64,000 nt of DNA from Hydractinia symbiolongicarpus (taxonomy: Eukaryota > Cnidaria > Hydrozoa > Anthoathecata > Hydractiniidae), in NCBI RefSeq assembly GCF_029227915.1, contig NC_079885.1, positions 10,715,001 through 10,779,000 on the forward strand. Direction: 5' to 3'. Below are positions 21,501 through 32,235 of the stretch, piece by piece. Position 1 is the first letter of the stretch. Each line of letters starts with the position of its first letter. The translations under genes and the position numbers were made by a program. The notes under the pieces are model-generated. The model was not told the DNA's origin and made no database searches. It saw only the letters and a list, made by a program, of their open reading frames with translations.

Positions 21501-24500
21501 CAAAAACAAAAAACACTTTTACTCATTTTTTACTTTTTTCCCTGTTTTCTGGGTTTTTCTTTTTTCCAAAAAAAAAATCCAACTGCAACTATAATATTTT
21601 AATATACTTTATCATGTGTACAATGTACCTGCAAGCATATTTTTACTTTATCATTTTTACTAACTTCCAATTTGAGTACCCTTTCAGTGTGCTTCGTTTT
21701 GAATTTATATCCCGCAACCCCCTTTTAAAGCTTTTTTTCTACGGGAGCGCCTGAAAGGCTATTGATGAGCAAAATAAACCAAAAATTACAAAGTGGGGCA
21801 AGACATTATTACAAAGTCGGCAGGTATTACAAAGTGGGGCATAAAACCAACCTTAAGAAAATAACTCCATAACGTGAACCTAACGTAATGATGAGAAAAA
21901 GCAGATCTGTAATAAATCAATCATTTTCAACGTAAAATATTTTTTTAATGGCAAGTGGTAAAGTGAAAACAGCCCCATTGAAATAAGTCTACACTTGTGT
22001 CGCAAGTTATTCGTTGATCACGTGATCTGCTGTGTGAGCTCGGCTGCTGTGCAGTTGTCACGAGGCCGCCTTCTAATAGGAAAAAGTGATTTTACGTGCG
22101 TTGTAAAAGTGAGCTTTATTAAGTTGTATATATAAGAAGAGTATATAGAACCACTTGTGAGTAATTATTGTCGTGACTCGACGCAAGATCCCGACAAAGT
22201 GGCACCGCTGATGGGAGACGTTGTTTATAAACTGCGTTGTGTATGGTAGTGTAAAGTTATCTATTTTCAGAAGTAAAAGTTATTACTGATATCAAGCGAG
22301 AAGAATTCACTGTCATAAAGTTGCTGTAAGAAACTGTAAACTATTTTAATTGTTGTTAACGTCGTAAAGAAGAACTTTCCTTATAGTCGTTGTTTACGAA
22401 CACTTATGATTACCGGAGAACATTGATTGCTACCATTTTAAATTAGGAACTGTATATTCGTACGCACTTTAATATGACATAAAGTGCGTATTAATAGTGC
22501 GTAGCGCTATTCATACGTAGAAAAAAGGAAAAAGAATCCTAAACCCTAACCCTAACCCTAAAGCACTTTACGTACGAATAGCGGATGAACATATACATAC
22601 GCAAAAATGGGCAAAAGTGCGTACGAATATACACTACGTTTAAATTAAAGTTCGAACACGTTCTTCATAGACGTGCGTCATACATTTGAACTGTGAATTC
22701 ATGCAGAAGTGAAAGATCAAATGATCAAGTATAGAGAGAAATTGTAAATCGGAAGCGAATCATCAAGTGGAAACGAGATAACAACAAACATTAAATAAAC
22801 TATTAACGTGAGATTTAAATGCACCAGTGGCAATCTACAGCACTGGGCAACAAGTGAGCAGTGAGGATTCAACGACAGACATAAGTGAGCAGCGAGAATT
22901 CAACGACAGACACAAGTGAGCAGCGAGGATTCAACGACAGAAACAAGTGAGCAGTGAGGATTCAACGACAGACACAAGTGAGCAGCGAGGATTCAACGAC
23001 AGAAACAAGTGAGCAGTGAGGATTCAACGACAGACACAAGTGAGCAGCGAGGATTCAACGACAGAAACAAGTGAGCAGTGAGGATTCAACGACAGACACA
23101 AGTTAGCAGGGAGGATTCAACGACAGAAACAAGTGAACAAGTGAGCAACGAAGAGCAACAACAGAAGCTAGTGAGCAGCGAGAAGCAAGGAAGCAGAGAC
23201 GAGCATCAAATTTAAGGGAGAGGATAAGAAGAAAGGACATAACCATGGCAACATCAGAAAGAATTAACAAGGATGGATATCGATGCCATTTTTAAGATGC
23301 TAAAACTATCGGAAAGGGCAGTGCCGAAAATACTTGCCAGGAGAAAAATAAAGGAACTGGAAAGAACTCTCAAATCAATCGAAGACAACGAGACGAAGCG
23401 CATCGGCTTAAAACGAATGCGCAGATGCTAATGTTCAAGAAAGAGATGAGCAAAGAGGAAGTAAATGCGTTTGGAGAGCAGATTGATGAAAGACTGTTGA
23501 AATCGGAAGAACAATTCGACCAGTTGCAGATAACCATTGAAGCAATTAAGCAAGACGAGGAACAACAAGCAGCTGCTGAACGAGAGAAAGAAGAAAAAGA
23601 AAAAAGAAACGCTAAGTATGAAGAAGAATTAAAGTTAGAACGGATGAAATTAGAGATGAGAATGAAATTCGACGGAAAAACAATTGAAACGAAAGGTCAA
23701 GAAGTGAAGGTGAAACTGCCAAAGTTGGTGATTTCCAAATTTGAAGCAACCCATCTTGACTGGCAAAGATTTTGGGGGCAATTCGAGTCGGAGATCGATA
23801 AATCTACATTATCTGCGGTTGCAAAATTTTCATACCTGAAAGAACTTGTTGAATCTCAGGCGAAGGTATGTATCAAAGGACTACATTTTACTAGCGAGGG
23901 ATATGAGAGAGCAAAATCAATCCTTAAAACGAAATATGGGAAACCAAGTGAAGTGGCAAACGCTCATATTCAAGCGATTATGAGCCTCCCGATAATCCAT
24001 CAATGTAATGTGCAGAAGGTCCATGAATTTTATGAAAAACTGACAACGAATGTACAGTCGTTAGAAACTATGGGAAAATTGAAGGAAATCAATGGATACG
24101 TTAGACTCACGCTGGACAAGTTACCCTCAATACGTGCCGATGTAGTGTGACTGGATGATGACTGGCAAGAGTGGAACTTTGGTCAACTTTTAGAATCGCT
24201 GAGGAAATGGACAGAGAGAAACCCTATTGCTGTTCATGAACAAAGAAAGCAAGAACCAAACAGAGAATGTTTATTGCACACCAAGCAAGGAGAGTATAAG
24301 CCAAGAAAATGCATCTATTGTGACGAAGAGAATCACAAGGCAGCCGTCTGCAAAACGATCAACAAGTTCGAGGAAAGAAGAAGGATCGTTGCTTCGATTG
24401 GACAGGAAGTGGTCATATAGAGTAGTAAATTGTCCCAGAAGAATTAGGTGCCAGCATTGTAAGAATAAGCACCACACATCTCTTTTTGCGACAAGGTTAC

Positions 24501-27500
24501 TCGGACACCATTGTTAGCTACTACACAAGATCCTGTCATCTATCCGACTGTTATGGTTCAAGTAAATGGAGTGAAGTGTCTTGCACTTTTAGATACTGGA
24601 GCAGGAAGTTCGTACGCGTCTAACACCCTGATTAATCAACTGAGAATGAAACCCAAGAAAACGGAAGTGAAAAGAATAGAAATGATGCTTCATACTTCAA
24701 AGAAGAAAATTGAAATCTTTAACGTCACCATTTCAAGCCTGGATGAGACATTCACTATCAACACTGAGGTTAGTAAGATCGAAAAGTCAGCTTTGTTATC
24801 AATACCCAATCCGAGATTCTCTGATCTAAAGAAGAATTACAGACACTTTACATAGAAGATTATCATGCAAAAGAAGAAGTTCCGGTTCACTTGATACTCG
24901 GTGCATCGGACTATGCTCGCATAAAAACAAGAACGCCTCCCCGAATTGGAAGCTCAGGCTAACCTGTAGCAGAACTGACGAAACTGGGATGAACGATAAT
25001 ATCTCCTGGAAAAGAAGTTGACCTCACGAACTTGTATCTAACGCGAAGTTCCACTGAACACTATGAACGCCTTTGTGCATTAGATGTGCTGGGACTAGAG
25101 GAAGCTAGCTGTGGAAATCATGACGAAGTTTACCAGAAGTTCAAGAATCAACTTATCAAGGCCCCAGAAGGGTGGTACGAAACTGGTCTTTTATGGAAGA
25201 CGGACGGGCTGCCAGAGACCAACAAACAAGGAAGTTTGGGAAGACTCGACAATCTTTTAAGCAAAATCAAGAAAAAGCCCGGGTTGTTGAAGGAGTACAA
25301 CGAAATAATGGTTAAACAACTCAGTGAAGGTATCACAGAAAAAGATTAGATTTCATTGGACGTTTGATCAGATGAGGAGAAACGTAGAAACGTTGAGATT
25401 CACACGAGCTATATTTGGTATGGGACAATCAACTTTTCTTCTTAACGGAACGATAGATGTCCACTTTGATCAGATGAAAAGGCTTCACAATGACCTTAAG
25501 GAAATTATCAAAGAACTAGAAGACGACCTTTATGTGGACGACCTCATATCTGGAGGTGTGAACGTAAAAGAAACTACAAAACTGAAAGAGGTCGCCAAGT
25601 CTACCTTTGCTGAGGCCGGTTTTGTGCTGCATAAATGGCATTCGGATACAAGAGAGCTAGAAGATGATGAAACAATTGCCTCGTCTGCAGAACAGCTATG
25701 CTAAACAAACCCTTAGTGTTAAAGAAAACGAATTAAAGATTCTTGGCTTAGCTTGGAACAAGAAGGATGACACCCTTGCTGTCAATATGCAAGAGTTGAA
25801 CGTTGAAGAAAAAGAGAGGCATATTGAAATTTTTAGCGTCAATCTTCGACCCACTTGGATTTGCCTCGCCTGTTCTATTGGTTGGCAAACTCATTTACCG
25901 AGAAGTCTGCGAACAGAAGTTCAACTGGGATCAACCCTTGTCACAAGAATTATCTCGAAGATGGAAGCGCTGGATCGATTCACTTCCTGCGAAAGTTGAG
26001 CTGCCGAGAACGCTTGCTAAATTCGAGCAACCTATCAACAAAATTGATCTACACGTGTTTGGTGACGCAAGCTTTGATAGAGTATCAGCAGCTGTGTATG
26101 CAGCAGTTCATTAAGATATAGGAGTAACATAAGGTTTCATCACGTCAAAAAGTCGTCTAGCAAAAGAGAAATGTACCATGCCACGTTTAGAGCTCATTGC
26201 ATCTCACATGGCAGCTAATCTTATGGAAAATTTTCGATCTGCGTTAAAACGATATCCTGTAGCTGAGTGCTTCGGATGGAGTGACAGTACCGTTGTATTA
26301 CATTGGCTGAGAGAAAGTGGATCCTGTAAACCATTTGTGAGTAATCGAGTAGATAAGGTTAAGAAGAAAAGGTAGTGTGGAGACATGTTCTATCGGAGCA
26401 GAATCCAGCTGATTGTGGTAGCCGAGAATGCTCATTTACGAAACTAGACAGTTTGTGGTGGGATGAACCATCATGGCTGTTGGAGAAGGAGAATTGGCCG
26501 ATTGACATCATAACAACACCTTCAGTGGAGTCGGAGTCAGAAGCGAAGCGAATCAAGGAAGTCCTTGCAGTAGCAATTAACAAAAAGGAAGATTCTACTT
26601 TACAACCCCTGTTAGCAAAGTATGAATTGCGGAAGGTAATTCGAATATCTTCATGGATATTACGCTTTATCACCAACTGCCGCCAGGGTGGTGTACATGG
26701 TCCATTAACAACTGAAGAGGTGAATCAAAGTAAACGATTGCTAATCAAAGTAACTCAAGAGAAATTTGAAGATTCTGAAGATTTTACGGAAGACAAACTT
26801 CGTTTAAATTTGCAAAAGAACGTTGATGGATTGTTCGAATGTAGAAGTAGAATACAAGGTCACTATCCTTTGTACCTACCACAAAAGTCCTTGTTAACTG
26901 AAAAGATTGTCATGGAAGCCCACAAAAGAACGCTCCATGGGGGAGTATCACTGAGTATGGCGGAAGTTAGACGGGAATATTGGATACCCCGATTGAGGCA
27001 ATTTACAAAGAGAATCAGACACAAATGTCATGGATGTAAGGGACATCGTGCCATTGCCTTTACTGAACCACCACCAGGATTAATCCCCAAGGGTAGAGTG
27101 GAAGGAACGAAAGTCTTCGAAGTAATCAGAGTGGATTATGCAGGACCACTTATATGTCAAGTAAGTAACAATGAAGAAGAAAAGGCTTATATTCTTCTGT
27201 TTTCATGTAGCCTTTCCAGAGCAATTCATCTCGAATTATTACCAGATCAGACAACTGAAGGATTTATCCGAAGTTTAAAGAGGTTCACAGCCCGAAGAGG
27301 AAGACCAAGGAAAATATACTCCGATAATGCAAAAACTTTCGAGTCTGCTGCAAGATGGCTACACAAGATTATGAACAGTGAAAGATTGAACGATTATCTT
27401 GCAAGAGAAGAAATTACATGGCAGTTCAATCTAAGTCGTGCTCCTTGGTGGAGTGGGCAGTTTGAGCGTTTGGTTGGTCTTGTTAAGCAAGCGATGTACA

Positions 27501-30500
27501 AGTCTATTGGAAGAACTTCTTTATCATTTAGTGAGTTGGAGGATGTATTGCTTGATGTTAAACAAACTCTCAACAACAGGCCCTTATCATACGTCGAAGA
27601 TGATATTCAACAAGAAATTCTTACGCCCAACAGCTGGATATTTGGACAAATCAATCGAGTTCCAACTGAAGAAGATAAGCATGATGTCGAGAAAGGAGAT
27701 CTGCGGAAGAGGTTTAAATTTATTCAAAGATGTAAGGAAGCTACATGGCAGAGATGGTCTCAAGAGTATGTGAGATCACTTCGAGAAAGACATAACTTGA
27801 AGCACGAGCTGAAGAGAGAAGAACCGAAACCTGGAGATGTCGTGATGATCAAGGGAGACAGAAAGAACAGAGGAAAATGGACAATTGGTGTCGTAACGAA
27901 TACCTTCGTTGGCAGAGACAGGATTACAAGAGCGGTAGAACTACGAACGAGCAAGAACACCTTAGAACGAGCGGTTCAACATCTGTATTCCTTAGAACTT
28001 TCATGCGACATCGCACCGAAAAACGACAACGTAACGTCAACCTTGAATGCTGAAGCGAACGAATTTCGACCGAAACGAAATGCATCTGCTACAGCGAGAG
28101 TTCAGATTGAAAACCAAGCTGACTTCAAGATGAATCAGTAAATCAATACGAGAAATTTATTTACCACAAAACAATTGTTAGTTATTAGAACTTATTACTA
28201 GAAATTTATATTTTGTGTTCATTATGACGAGACGGATTATTTGCAGAACCTTTTTCTAGGAAAACATTAGTCCTTGTTAGTTACGGCTAGCCGCCTGCTA
28301 GAAATGACTAACATCGGCTATTATGTTCGTTTTGTCCATATTTGATGCAAGGTGTCATCAAATAAGGGAAGTGTGTCGCGAGTTATTCGTTGATCACGTG
28401 ATCTGCTGTGTGATCTCGGCTGCTGTGCAGTTGTCACGAGCTAATGGTGACGTAAAGAGTTCGAGGCCGCTTTCTAATAGGAAGAAGTGATTTTACGTGA
28501 GTTGTAAAAAGTGAGCTTTGTTAAGTTGTATATATAAGAAGAAGAGTATGTAGAACCATTTCGGAGTAATTATTGTCGTGACTCGACGCAAGATCCCGAC
28601 ACTTGTAACCTTCATTCTTTATTAATAACTTAACAGTTCTTCTAGAGGTTTTCACGATCAATGGCTTCTTCTAAAGAGTTGTTGGCAAACAGAGACTCAA
28701 AATCTAGATTGTCCATGACAAAAATGATTGACGTTTTGTGTACCAATAGTTTTACCATATTTAGACATACTATCGTTACAACTGCGAATTTGATAAGTTA
28801 ATACTGTTAATAAATGTTTGCCTACGTGTAGTCATTTTTCCTTCTGCACTGCGCATGTCTTCGTTTTTTAAGTTTAAAGACACAAAGTTCCTAGCTCCTC
28901 ACTATCAAATGTCGTTTATCACTTAAGTGTGGTAGCTGCAATGCTTTTTATACTTGAGGTCAGGCCACTATTTGGGCGTTTTTTCTATTTGGGCGTTTTT
29001 TCTATTTGGGCGTTTTTTCTTTGACAGGTAAGCCTATTCAGTCATCACAGCCCATTGCCGTCAAGGAACATACACTTATCGTGGATTACCGTCTTTTAAG
29101 AATATCACGGTCATTACAGCTGCACCCAATAATTTCGTATTAGGGTTTAATGATTCACAGAGATGAATTCCACTCAATAGAAATATAGATTCAGCGCCAT
29201 TATTATTTGATAAATACAATTGAAAATTAATTATTATTACTGTTATTTAGCTAGTTTTCACGTGTGTTTGGTATAGAATCCTAAATTTTCACCCTTGTAA
29301 CCTTTTTTTCTATGCTAACCGGGGGGACCCGTCGACGAAACGCCGGATTAATTCACAAGTGAAAGTGTTAACCAGCGGAAGAAAATGTGCCGGTAAACTT
29401 TGTCGTTTGTACACACTGATTTAAATCGGAACAATTGTCAAATTTAACCCTTTTTTGATATTTGCGGACCATATATATTGGTAACTTTACATGTAAAAAT
29501 TGACTTATAATATCTTTTTATCATATTTTCTTAAGAAAGTTTTTTTGATATCTCACATGATAAGTGTTATGTAAAGACCAATCATGCTTAATTATTTAAA
29601 ATGTTCGCTTTAGACTTGTGTTTGCTTCAGCAAGAGAAGGTCATATGCCTGGATTACTTGCTATGGTTCATAACAAAAGAAACACACCATTACCTGGACT
29701 TGTATTCTCTGTAAGTACTCAACTCCAGAGAAAATTTAGAATTACTCAACATGCCCTAGACGCAGAATGTTGATCAATATCCATCTCACGCACTTCATTA
29801 CTTATATATTTTTTTGTTAAGTAGTTGTGGGAGAGACCGTCTTTGATCGTCGTTGTTGTTATCGTCCACGTCACGCTAACGTGTGTCTCCACTTTATGGA
29901 TTTATGGAATTCAAAATCCGGCTGCTCTTGTATGCCTTCTTGTAGAAGATCAAAACGTTATTTAAATTATTCAAATGGAATGCTACGTTTTTTGTACGAT
30001 CGAATAGTCTGTGGACTAAAAACACGCAGAGGGAGAATAACATGGTCCCTCCATTTCCCCAACAGCACAGATTTTCTTAGAAGTGATTTTTGAACGACAA
30101 CAACACTGTTTGAAATATCCTAGGACCATAATTTAAATAATGCAACTCCCTCCATATTCAAGAATTAATTTGGTAATTGGAGATGGACCGGAAAGCAGTT
30201 TACATTTCGTGTGTCCCGCTACTGCGGGTATTATTTTGCGTGACAGACAGACGTATACGATTATAATATAGATTAGTAGAAATTCGTCGTTGTAAAGTGC
30301 AAAGCAAAGGTTTACTAAGTATTACCTAAATAGGGTCCAGATTCAAATTAACAGCGCGATAGCTGGATATGTTTCTAGTTACATTATTCTTTCGTCATTA
30401 CTTTTAGTGCGCAATATCGTGTATTATGCTTATGCCAGAATCATCAAACTTTAACGCCATTATCGCTTACTTCAACTTTGCAGCATGGGTATTTCGTGAC

Positions 30501-31272
30501 GCCACATTTGCAGCGCTAATATGGTTACGCTTCAAAAAACCAAAGAAGAAGCGTCCATTCAAGGTAGATATATGTAACAGTTTTTAACCCTTAGAAAGAA
30601 TGTCAAACTGTAAAGATGTCTACAATTTCACTTAACCTCTGCAACAACAAATAGTCAGTTTCTCGCGATCGGTAGTTGCGAACAACACTTCATTTTCCTT
30701 TAAAAACATGGCAGCACTATTCACGACATTCTAGTCCGCAGGAAATATGGTGGTTTAACCATGAGGTGGATTTCATCAATTTTCGTCCGAGTCATATCCG
30801 TGACCTGTCTTTTTAGATCAACACTTGTTGTCATCAACTTGATTTTGTTTAGGTGTGGATTATTGTACCAATCGTGATGTTGTTATGTTCAATCTATCTC
30901 GTTGCAGCACCGTTTGTAGATTATCCATTAGAATCAACATATTGTACCATATTTATTTTAACTGGTATTCCTGTTTATCTCTGTGTTATTAAATATCAAC
31001 TTTTACCTGCATCTTTCATCAGAGTATACAGTAAGTTCAAAGTCTGTGTTTTACCTTTATATCAGCATTCTACAGCTTCATTCCTGTATTTTATCATTCC
31101 AGTTTTTAAGATATACATTCTTGTAAACGTCTAGACAGGTTGTGGAAGATAATCATGTGTAGCATTTCCAATGTTAAGAGCTGCCTCGTTTTATTGTTTA
31201 GATAAAACCGAACGTAAACTTGAAGCTTTGATGGACGTTGTTATGCCGGTTGCCGATGATCAAAGCAAATGA
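18541..31272 (+). CDS. SLC7-family amino-acid transporter (LAT / b0,+AT-like light chain), eight exons, two frameshifts
   Basis: Exons: 18541-19060, 19199-19324, 19526-19796, 20499-20606, 29614-29710, 30408-30563, 30853-31030, 31202-31272; all borders GT/AG with agreeing phases; ~508 codons, the usual light-chain length. Cytosolic N-terminus of ~38 aa, then TM1 [16 protein letters not shown], the family signature; 12 TM helices expected. Cys156 (GSNC) sits where light chains link to the SLC3 heavy subunit. Later blocks: [70 protein letters not shown]. Exchanges neutral amino acids at the plasma membrane by family knowledge. An in-frame TGA lies just upstream of the ATG. Oddities: exon 3 has an extra TA (GATATATCAGAT) and exon 4 an extra A (GTAGCTAATGG), each breaking the frame; either a recent pseudogene or assembly errors. 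Intron 4 holds a BEL element. Confidence 0.87.
19995..20290 (-). mobile_element. probable tRNA-derived SINE in SLC7 intron 3
   Basis: On the minus strand from ~20285: TGGCCCTGTAGTACATTCGC (box A-like), then AATCATGGGTTTAAATCTC (degenerate box B). The body to ~19995 is non-coding. Boundaries are approximate. Confidence 0.5.
20795..20845 (-). other. Penelope-type terminal remnant with hammerhead-like fold
   Basis: On the minus strand: TTGATGA, stem GACTT-TAA-AAGTC, GAAA, then TATTTCG. Only one change from the hammerhead half-core CUGAUGA. It lies in SLC7 intron 4. A further inverted repeat (AAACATTGT at ~20751 and ACAATGTTT at ~20791) flanks it. Confidence 0.55.
21786..21845 (+). repeat. imperfect tandem repeat around ATTACAAAGTGGGGCA
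   Basis: Three spaced copies of ATTACAAAGT(G/C)GG(G/C)(C/A) in ~60 bp, left of the BEL element. Confidence 0.6.
21998..22196 (+). repeat. 5' LTR
   Basis: 199 bp, starts TGTCGCAAGTTATTCG and ends CAAGATCCCGACA; contains a TATATATAAG box near 22126. It lacks a 25-bp segment present in the 3' LTR between two GAG/CGAG motifs, consistent with a deletion between short direct repeats. Confidence 0.92.
22200..22214 (+). other. primer-binding site
   Basis: TGGCACCGCTGATGG begins 3 nt after the 5' LTR. The TGG start fits pairing with a tRNA 3' CCA end. Which tRNA is used cannot be told from here. Confidence 0.6.
22449..22633. mobile_element. small MITE inside the BEL leader, with telomere-like repeats
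   Basis: Inverted termini GTATATTCGTACGCACTTT (left) and its complement at ~22613-22631, flanked by ACT on both sides (possible 3-bp target duplication). Its centre carries CCCTAACCCTAACCCTAA at ~22542-22559, three telomere-type units. Internal pieces (CACTTTA, CGTACGAATAGCG) are also partly palindromic. Confidence 0.6.
22850..23130 (+). repeat. 31-bp tandem repeat in BEL leader, about nine units
   Basis: Units read AAGTGAGCAG(C/T)GAGGATTC followed by AACGACAGA(C/A)AC. The alternation of C/T and C/A variants makes a 62-bp higher-order unit. It lies between the primer-binding site and gag, where leader/packaging signals would be. Confidence 0.9.
23425..24150 (+). CDS. BEL/Pao gag-like protein
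   Basis: 241 codons from ATG at 23425 to TGA. The N-terminal half is a charged coiled-coil (Glu/Lys/Gln-rich, about residues 20-85). The C-terminal half has a [20 protein letters not shown] block and a downstream SYLKELVE segment, which match the capsid-like DUF1759 domain common at the start of BEL/Pao polyproteins. Upstream codons from ~23245 are also open in other frames and suggest the original gag began earlier. The TGA at 24148 interrupts what should continue into the zinc-knuckle region. Confidence 0.8.
   Translation: MLMFKKEMSKEEVNAFGEQIDERLLKSEEQFDQLQITIEAIKQDEEQQAAAEREKEEKEKRNAKYEEELKLERMKLEMRMKFDGKTIETKGQEVKVKLPKLVISKFEATHLDWQRFWGQFESEIDKSTLSAVAKFSYLKELVESQAKVCIKGLHFTSEGYERAKSILKTKYGKPSEVANAHIQAIMSLPIIHQCNVQKVHEFYEKLTTNVQSLETMGKLKEINGYVRLTLDKLPSIRADVV
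24227..24517 (+). pseudogene. zinc-knuckle segment of BEL polyprotein, frameshifted
   Basis: Cysteine-rich pieces [14 protein letters not shown] (~24310-24352) and [13 protein letters not shown] (~24450-24490) occur in different frames, as expected of nucleic-acid-binding CCHC knuckles broken by indels. Confidence 0.65.
24511..24855 (+). CDS. BEL/Pao aspartic protease domain
   Basis: 114 codons. [15 protein letters not shown] carries the DTG active site of retropepsins and fits the DUF1758 protease of Pao elements. The frame ends at a TAG (24853-24855); the following ~170 bp continue the polyprotein in broken form ([14 protein letters not shown]), so the domain is separated from RT. Confidence 0.8.
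   Translation: MLATTQDPVIYPTVMVQVNGVKCLALLDTGAGSSYASNTLINQLRMKPKKTEVKRIEMMLHTSKKKIEIFNVTISSLDETFTINTEVSKIEKSALLSIPNPRFSDLKKNYRHFT
25032..26375 (+). pseudogene. BEL reverse transcriptase and RNase H, deleted and frameshifted
   Basis: 25032-25349 is the region just before RT ([12 protein letters not shown]). The fingers/palm start is missing: at ~25350 the sequence jumps to [20 protein letters not shown]. The palm motif YVDDL (~25533) survives. RNase H follows in other frames with LHVFGDAS (~26055), MPRLELIA (26178) and [10 protein letters not shown] (~26280), carrying the expected acidic residues. At least four frame changes. The deletion and shifts predict no polymerase activity. Confidence 0.85.
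26375..28141 (+). CDS. BEL/Pao integrase region
   Basis: 588 codons open to the TAA at 28139-28141. Order: connector ([13 protein letters not shown]), zinc-binding start (KRTLHGG ... CHGCKGH), DDE core with VDYAGPL (Asp), YSDNAKTF (Asp) and [10 protein letters not shown] (Glu), then a C-terminal DUF5641-type domain ([20 protein letters not shown]). It would join the DNA copy to host chromatin. This is the longest intact part of the element. No start codon of its own is needed because it was part of a polyprotein. Confidence 0.9.
   Translation: MWRHVLSEQNPADCGSRECSFTKLDSLWWDEPSWLLEKENWPIDIITTPSVESESEAKRIKEVLAVAINKKEDSTLQPLLAKYELRKVIRISSWILRFITNCRQGGVHGPLTTEEVNQSKRLLIKVTQEKFEDSEDFTEDKLRLNLQKNVDGLFECRSRIQGHYPLYLPQKSLLTEKIVMEAHKRTLHGGVSLSMAEVRREYWIPRLRQFTKRIRHKCHGCKGHRAIAFTEPPPGLIPKGRVEGTKVFEVIRVDYAGPLICQVSNNEEEKAYILLFSCSLSRAIHLELLPDQTTEGFIRSLKRFTARRGRPRKIYSDNAKTFESAARWLHKIMNSERLNDYLAREEITWQFNLSRAPWWSGQFERLVGLVKQAMYKSIGRTSLSFSELEDVLLDVKQTLNNRPLSYVEDDIQQEILTPNSWIFGQINRVPTEEDKHDVEKGDLRKRFKFIQRCKEATWQRWSQEYVRSLRERHNLKHELKREEPKPGDVVMIKGDRKNRGKWTIGVVTNTFVGRDRITRAVELRTSKNTLERAVQHLYSLELSCDIAPKNDNVTSTLNAEANEFRPKRNASATARVQIENQADFKMNQ
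28374..28601 (+). repeat. 3' LTR
   Basis: 228 bp, same ends as the 5' LTR, preceded by a purine-rich AAATAAGGGAAGTG tract usable as plus-strand primer. A handful of base differences and the 25-bp length difference from the 5' LTR show some age after insertion. Confidence 0.92.
28602..29613 (+). other. rest of SLC7 intron 4
   Basis: No gene. Contains a tandem repeat at 28968-29018, three perfect units of CTATTTGGGCGTTTTTT. Confidence 0.7.
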
Positions 31273-31442
31273 ATGATCAATGACTTTTCATGTATGCGAT
31301 GTACAGTTTGCTGATTGAATTAAGAAGGAAGTAAATTATGCAGCATAGGTTTTAAAGAAAAGCGCGATGTATTTAGAAAAAGCGTGCGACATCTGAACTT
31401 AAGGACTTATTCACATTTAGAAACCTCTTACCAGATTAAATA

Positions 31443-31527
31443 ACAGTATAAAAATTATAATCTCGACTTTCCTTTCACAGCGACAATAATTTTTTTCCCT
31501 TTGAAGTCGGATAAAATGTCGAGCATG
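31443..31527 (-). pseudogene. fossil of the NOL6 last exon, beside the SLC7 3' end
   Basis: On the minus strand, CATTTTATCCGACTTCAAAG, a gap, then CGCTGTGAAAG and ATTATAATTTTTATACT match the last NOL6 exon and the start of its 3' UTR (42986-43060: ATTTTATCCGACTTCAAAGT, GACGCTGTGAAAG, GATTATAATTTTATACT). It lies 170 bp beyond the SLC7 stop codon, tail to tail. The reading frame is lost. Confidence 0.75.
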
Positions 31528-31823
31528 CTTGTGGAATTTCCTTGAATTGTTTGCGATTTGTCTTAGTACATTTTAAAAACCAAAACTTAGGATGTAGCTT
31601 GTGAAGAATAAATCCACTGAGAATGTTTCAGTTCTTTTTGCGGAAATTACAGCCACAAAATCATCATCAATATAAAGTAATTTTTACCTTGATCTTGCTA
31701 ATTAGGTATTACAAAAACTAAACAATGGCAAAGAGTTTACAGTGCATTAAAATTTAAATACTGCGTAAAGTTAATGTTGGTGATGATTACATTACATGAT
31801 TACATACATGATTACACGGGTTT

Positions 31824-31880
31824 ACAGAATAGCACAAAATATAGAAAGATTGTGCTCTTAAATCATCATCAATGAGGACC
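31824..31880 (+). repeat. direct repeat flanking the TTAA element (left copy)
   Basis: Contains TTTACAGAATAGCAC and AATCATCATCAATGAGG; the diverged right copy is at 38969-39029 (GTTACAGAATAGCAC ... AATCATCATCAATCACG). Probably part of the wider duplication of this locus, not of the transposon. Confidence 0.6.
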
Positions 31881-32235
31881 TGAATGCTTAGGACGGCTAT
31901 TGTCAATATCTCGTTCTTAAAGGAGTGGTCCCACGAAATTTTCGATTTTTTTTTTATTTGTTCTTTGGATTCTCCGCTATTCAATTAGTATAAAGCTTTT
32001 ATTCTTTTTTCGAAAAATTGTTTATTGATCTTTTAATCAATGCGCAAAGATTGTCTTTTTATTAAGAACCTTTTGCTGTGACGTCATAGTTGGCGATGTT
32101 AGTTTCGAGCATAGTCATAAGAAAAAGAGATAGTCTGGTAATTCCGGGCCGTCCATAATGTGTTCCTATTGTTCACAAGCAGATATGTTTCTTAAATCGG
32201 GGTGGCCAGTTTAAGACTGCACGGAAATATCAATA

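Larger units (their letters stand above)
21998..28601 (+). mobile_element. BEL/Pao LTR retrotransposon, full length but broken
   Basis: Two LTRs (TGTCG...CGACA) flank a 6.2-kb body with gag, protease, reverse transcriptase, RNase H and integrase in BEL/Pao order. The host flank CTTG is repeated at 21994-21997 and 28602-28605 as a 4-bp target duplication, so this is one complete insertion. It lies in intron 4 of the SLC7 gene in the same orientation. Several frameshifts and an RT deletion make it non-autonomous. Confidence 0.93.

Noticed and set aside
29827-30093. 88-codon cysteine-containing plus-strand frame
   Set aside because: Lies in SLC7 intron 5 with no recognisable domain or conserved pattern.
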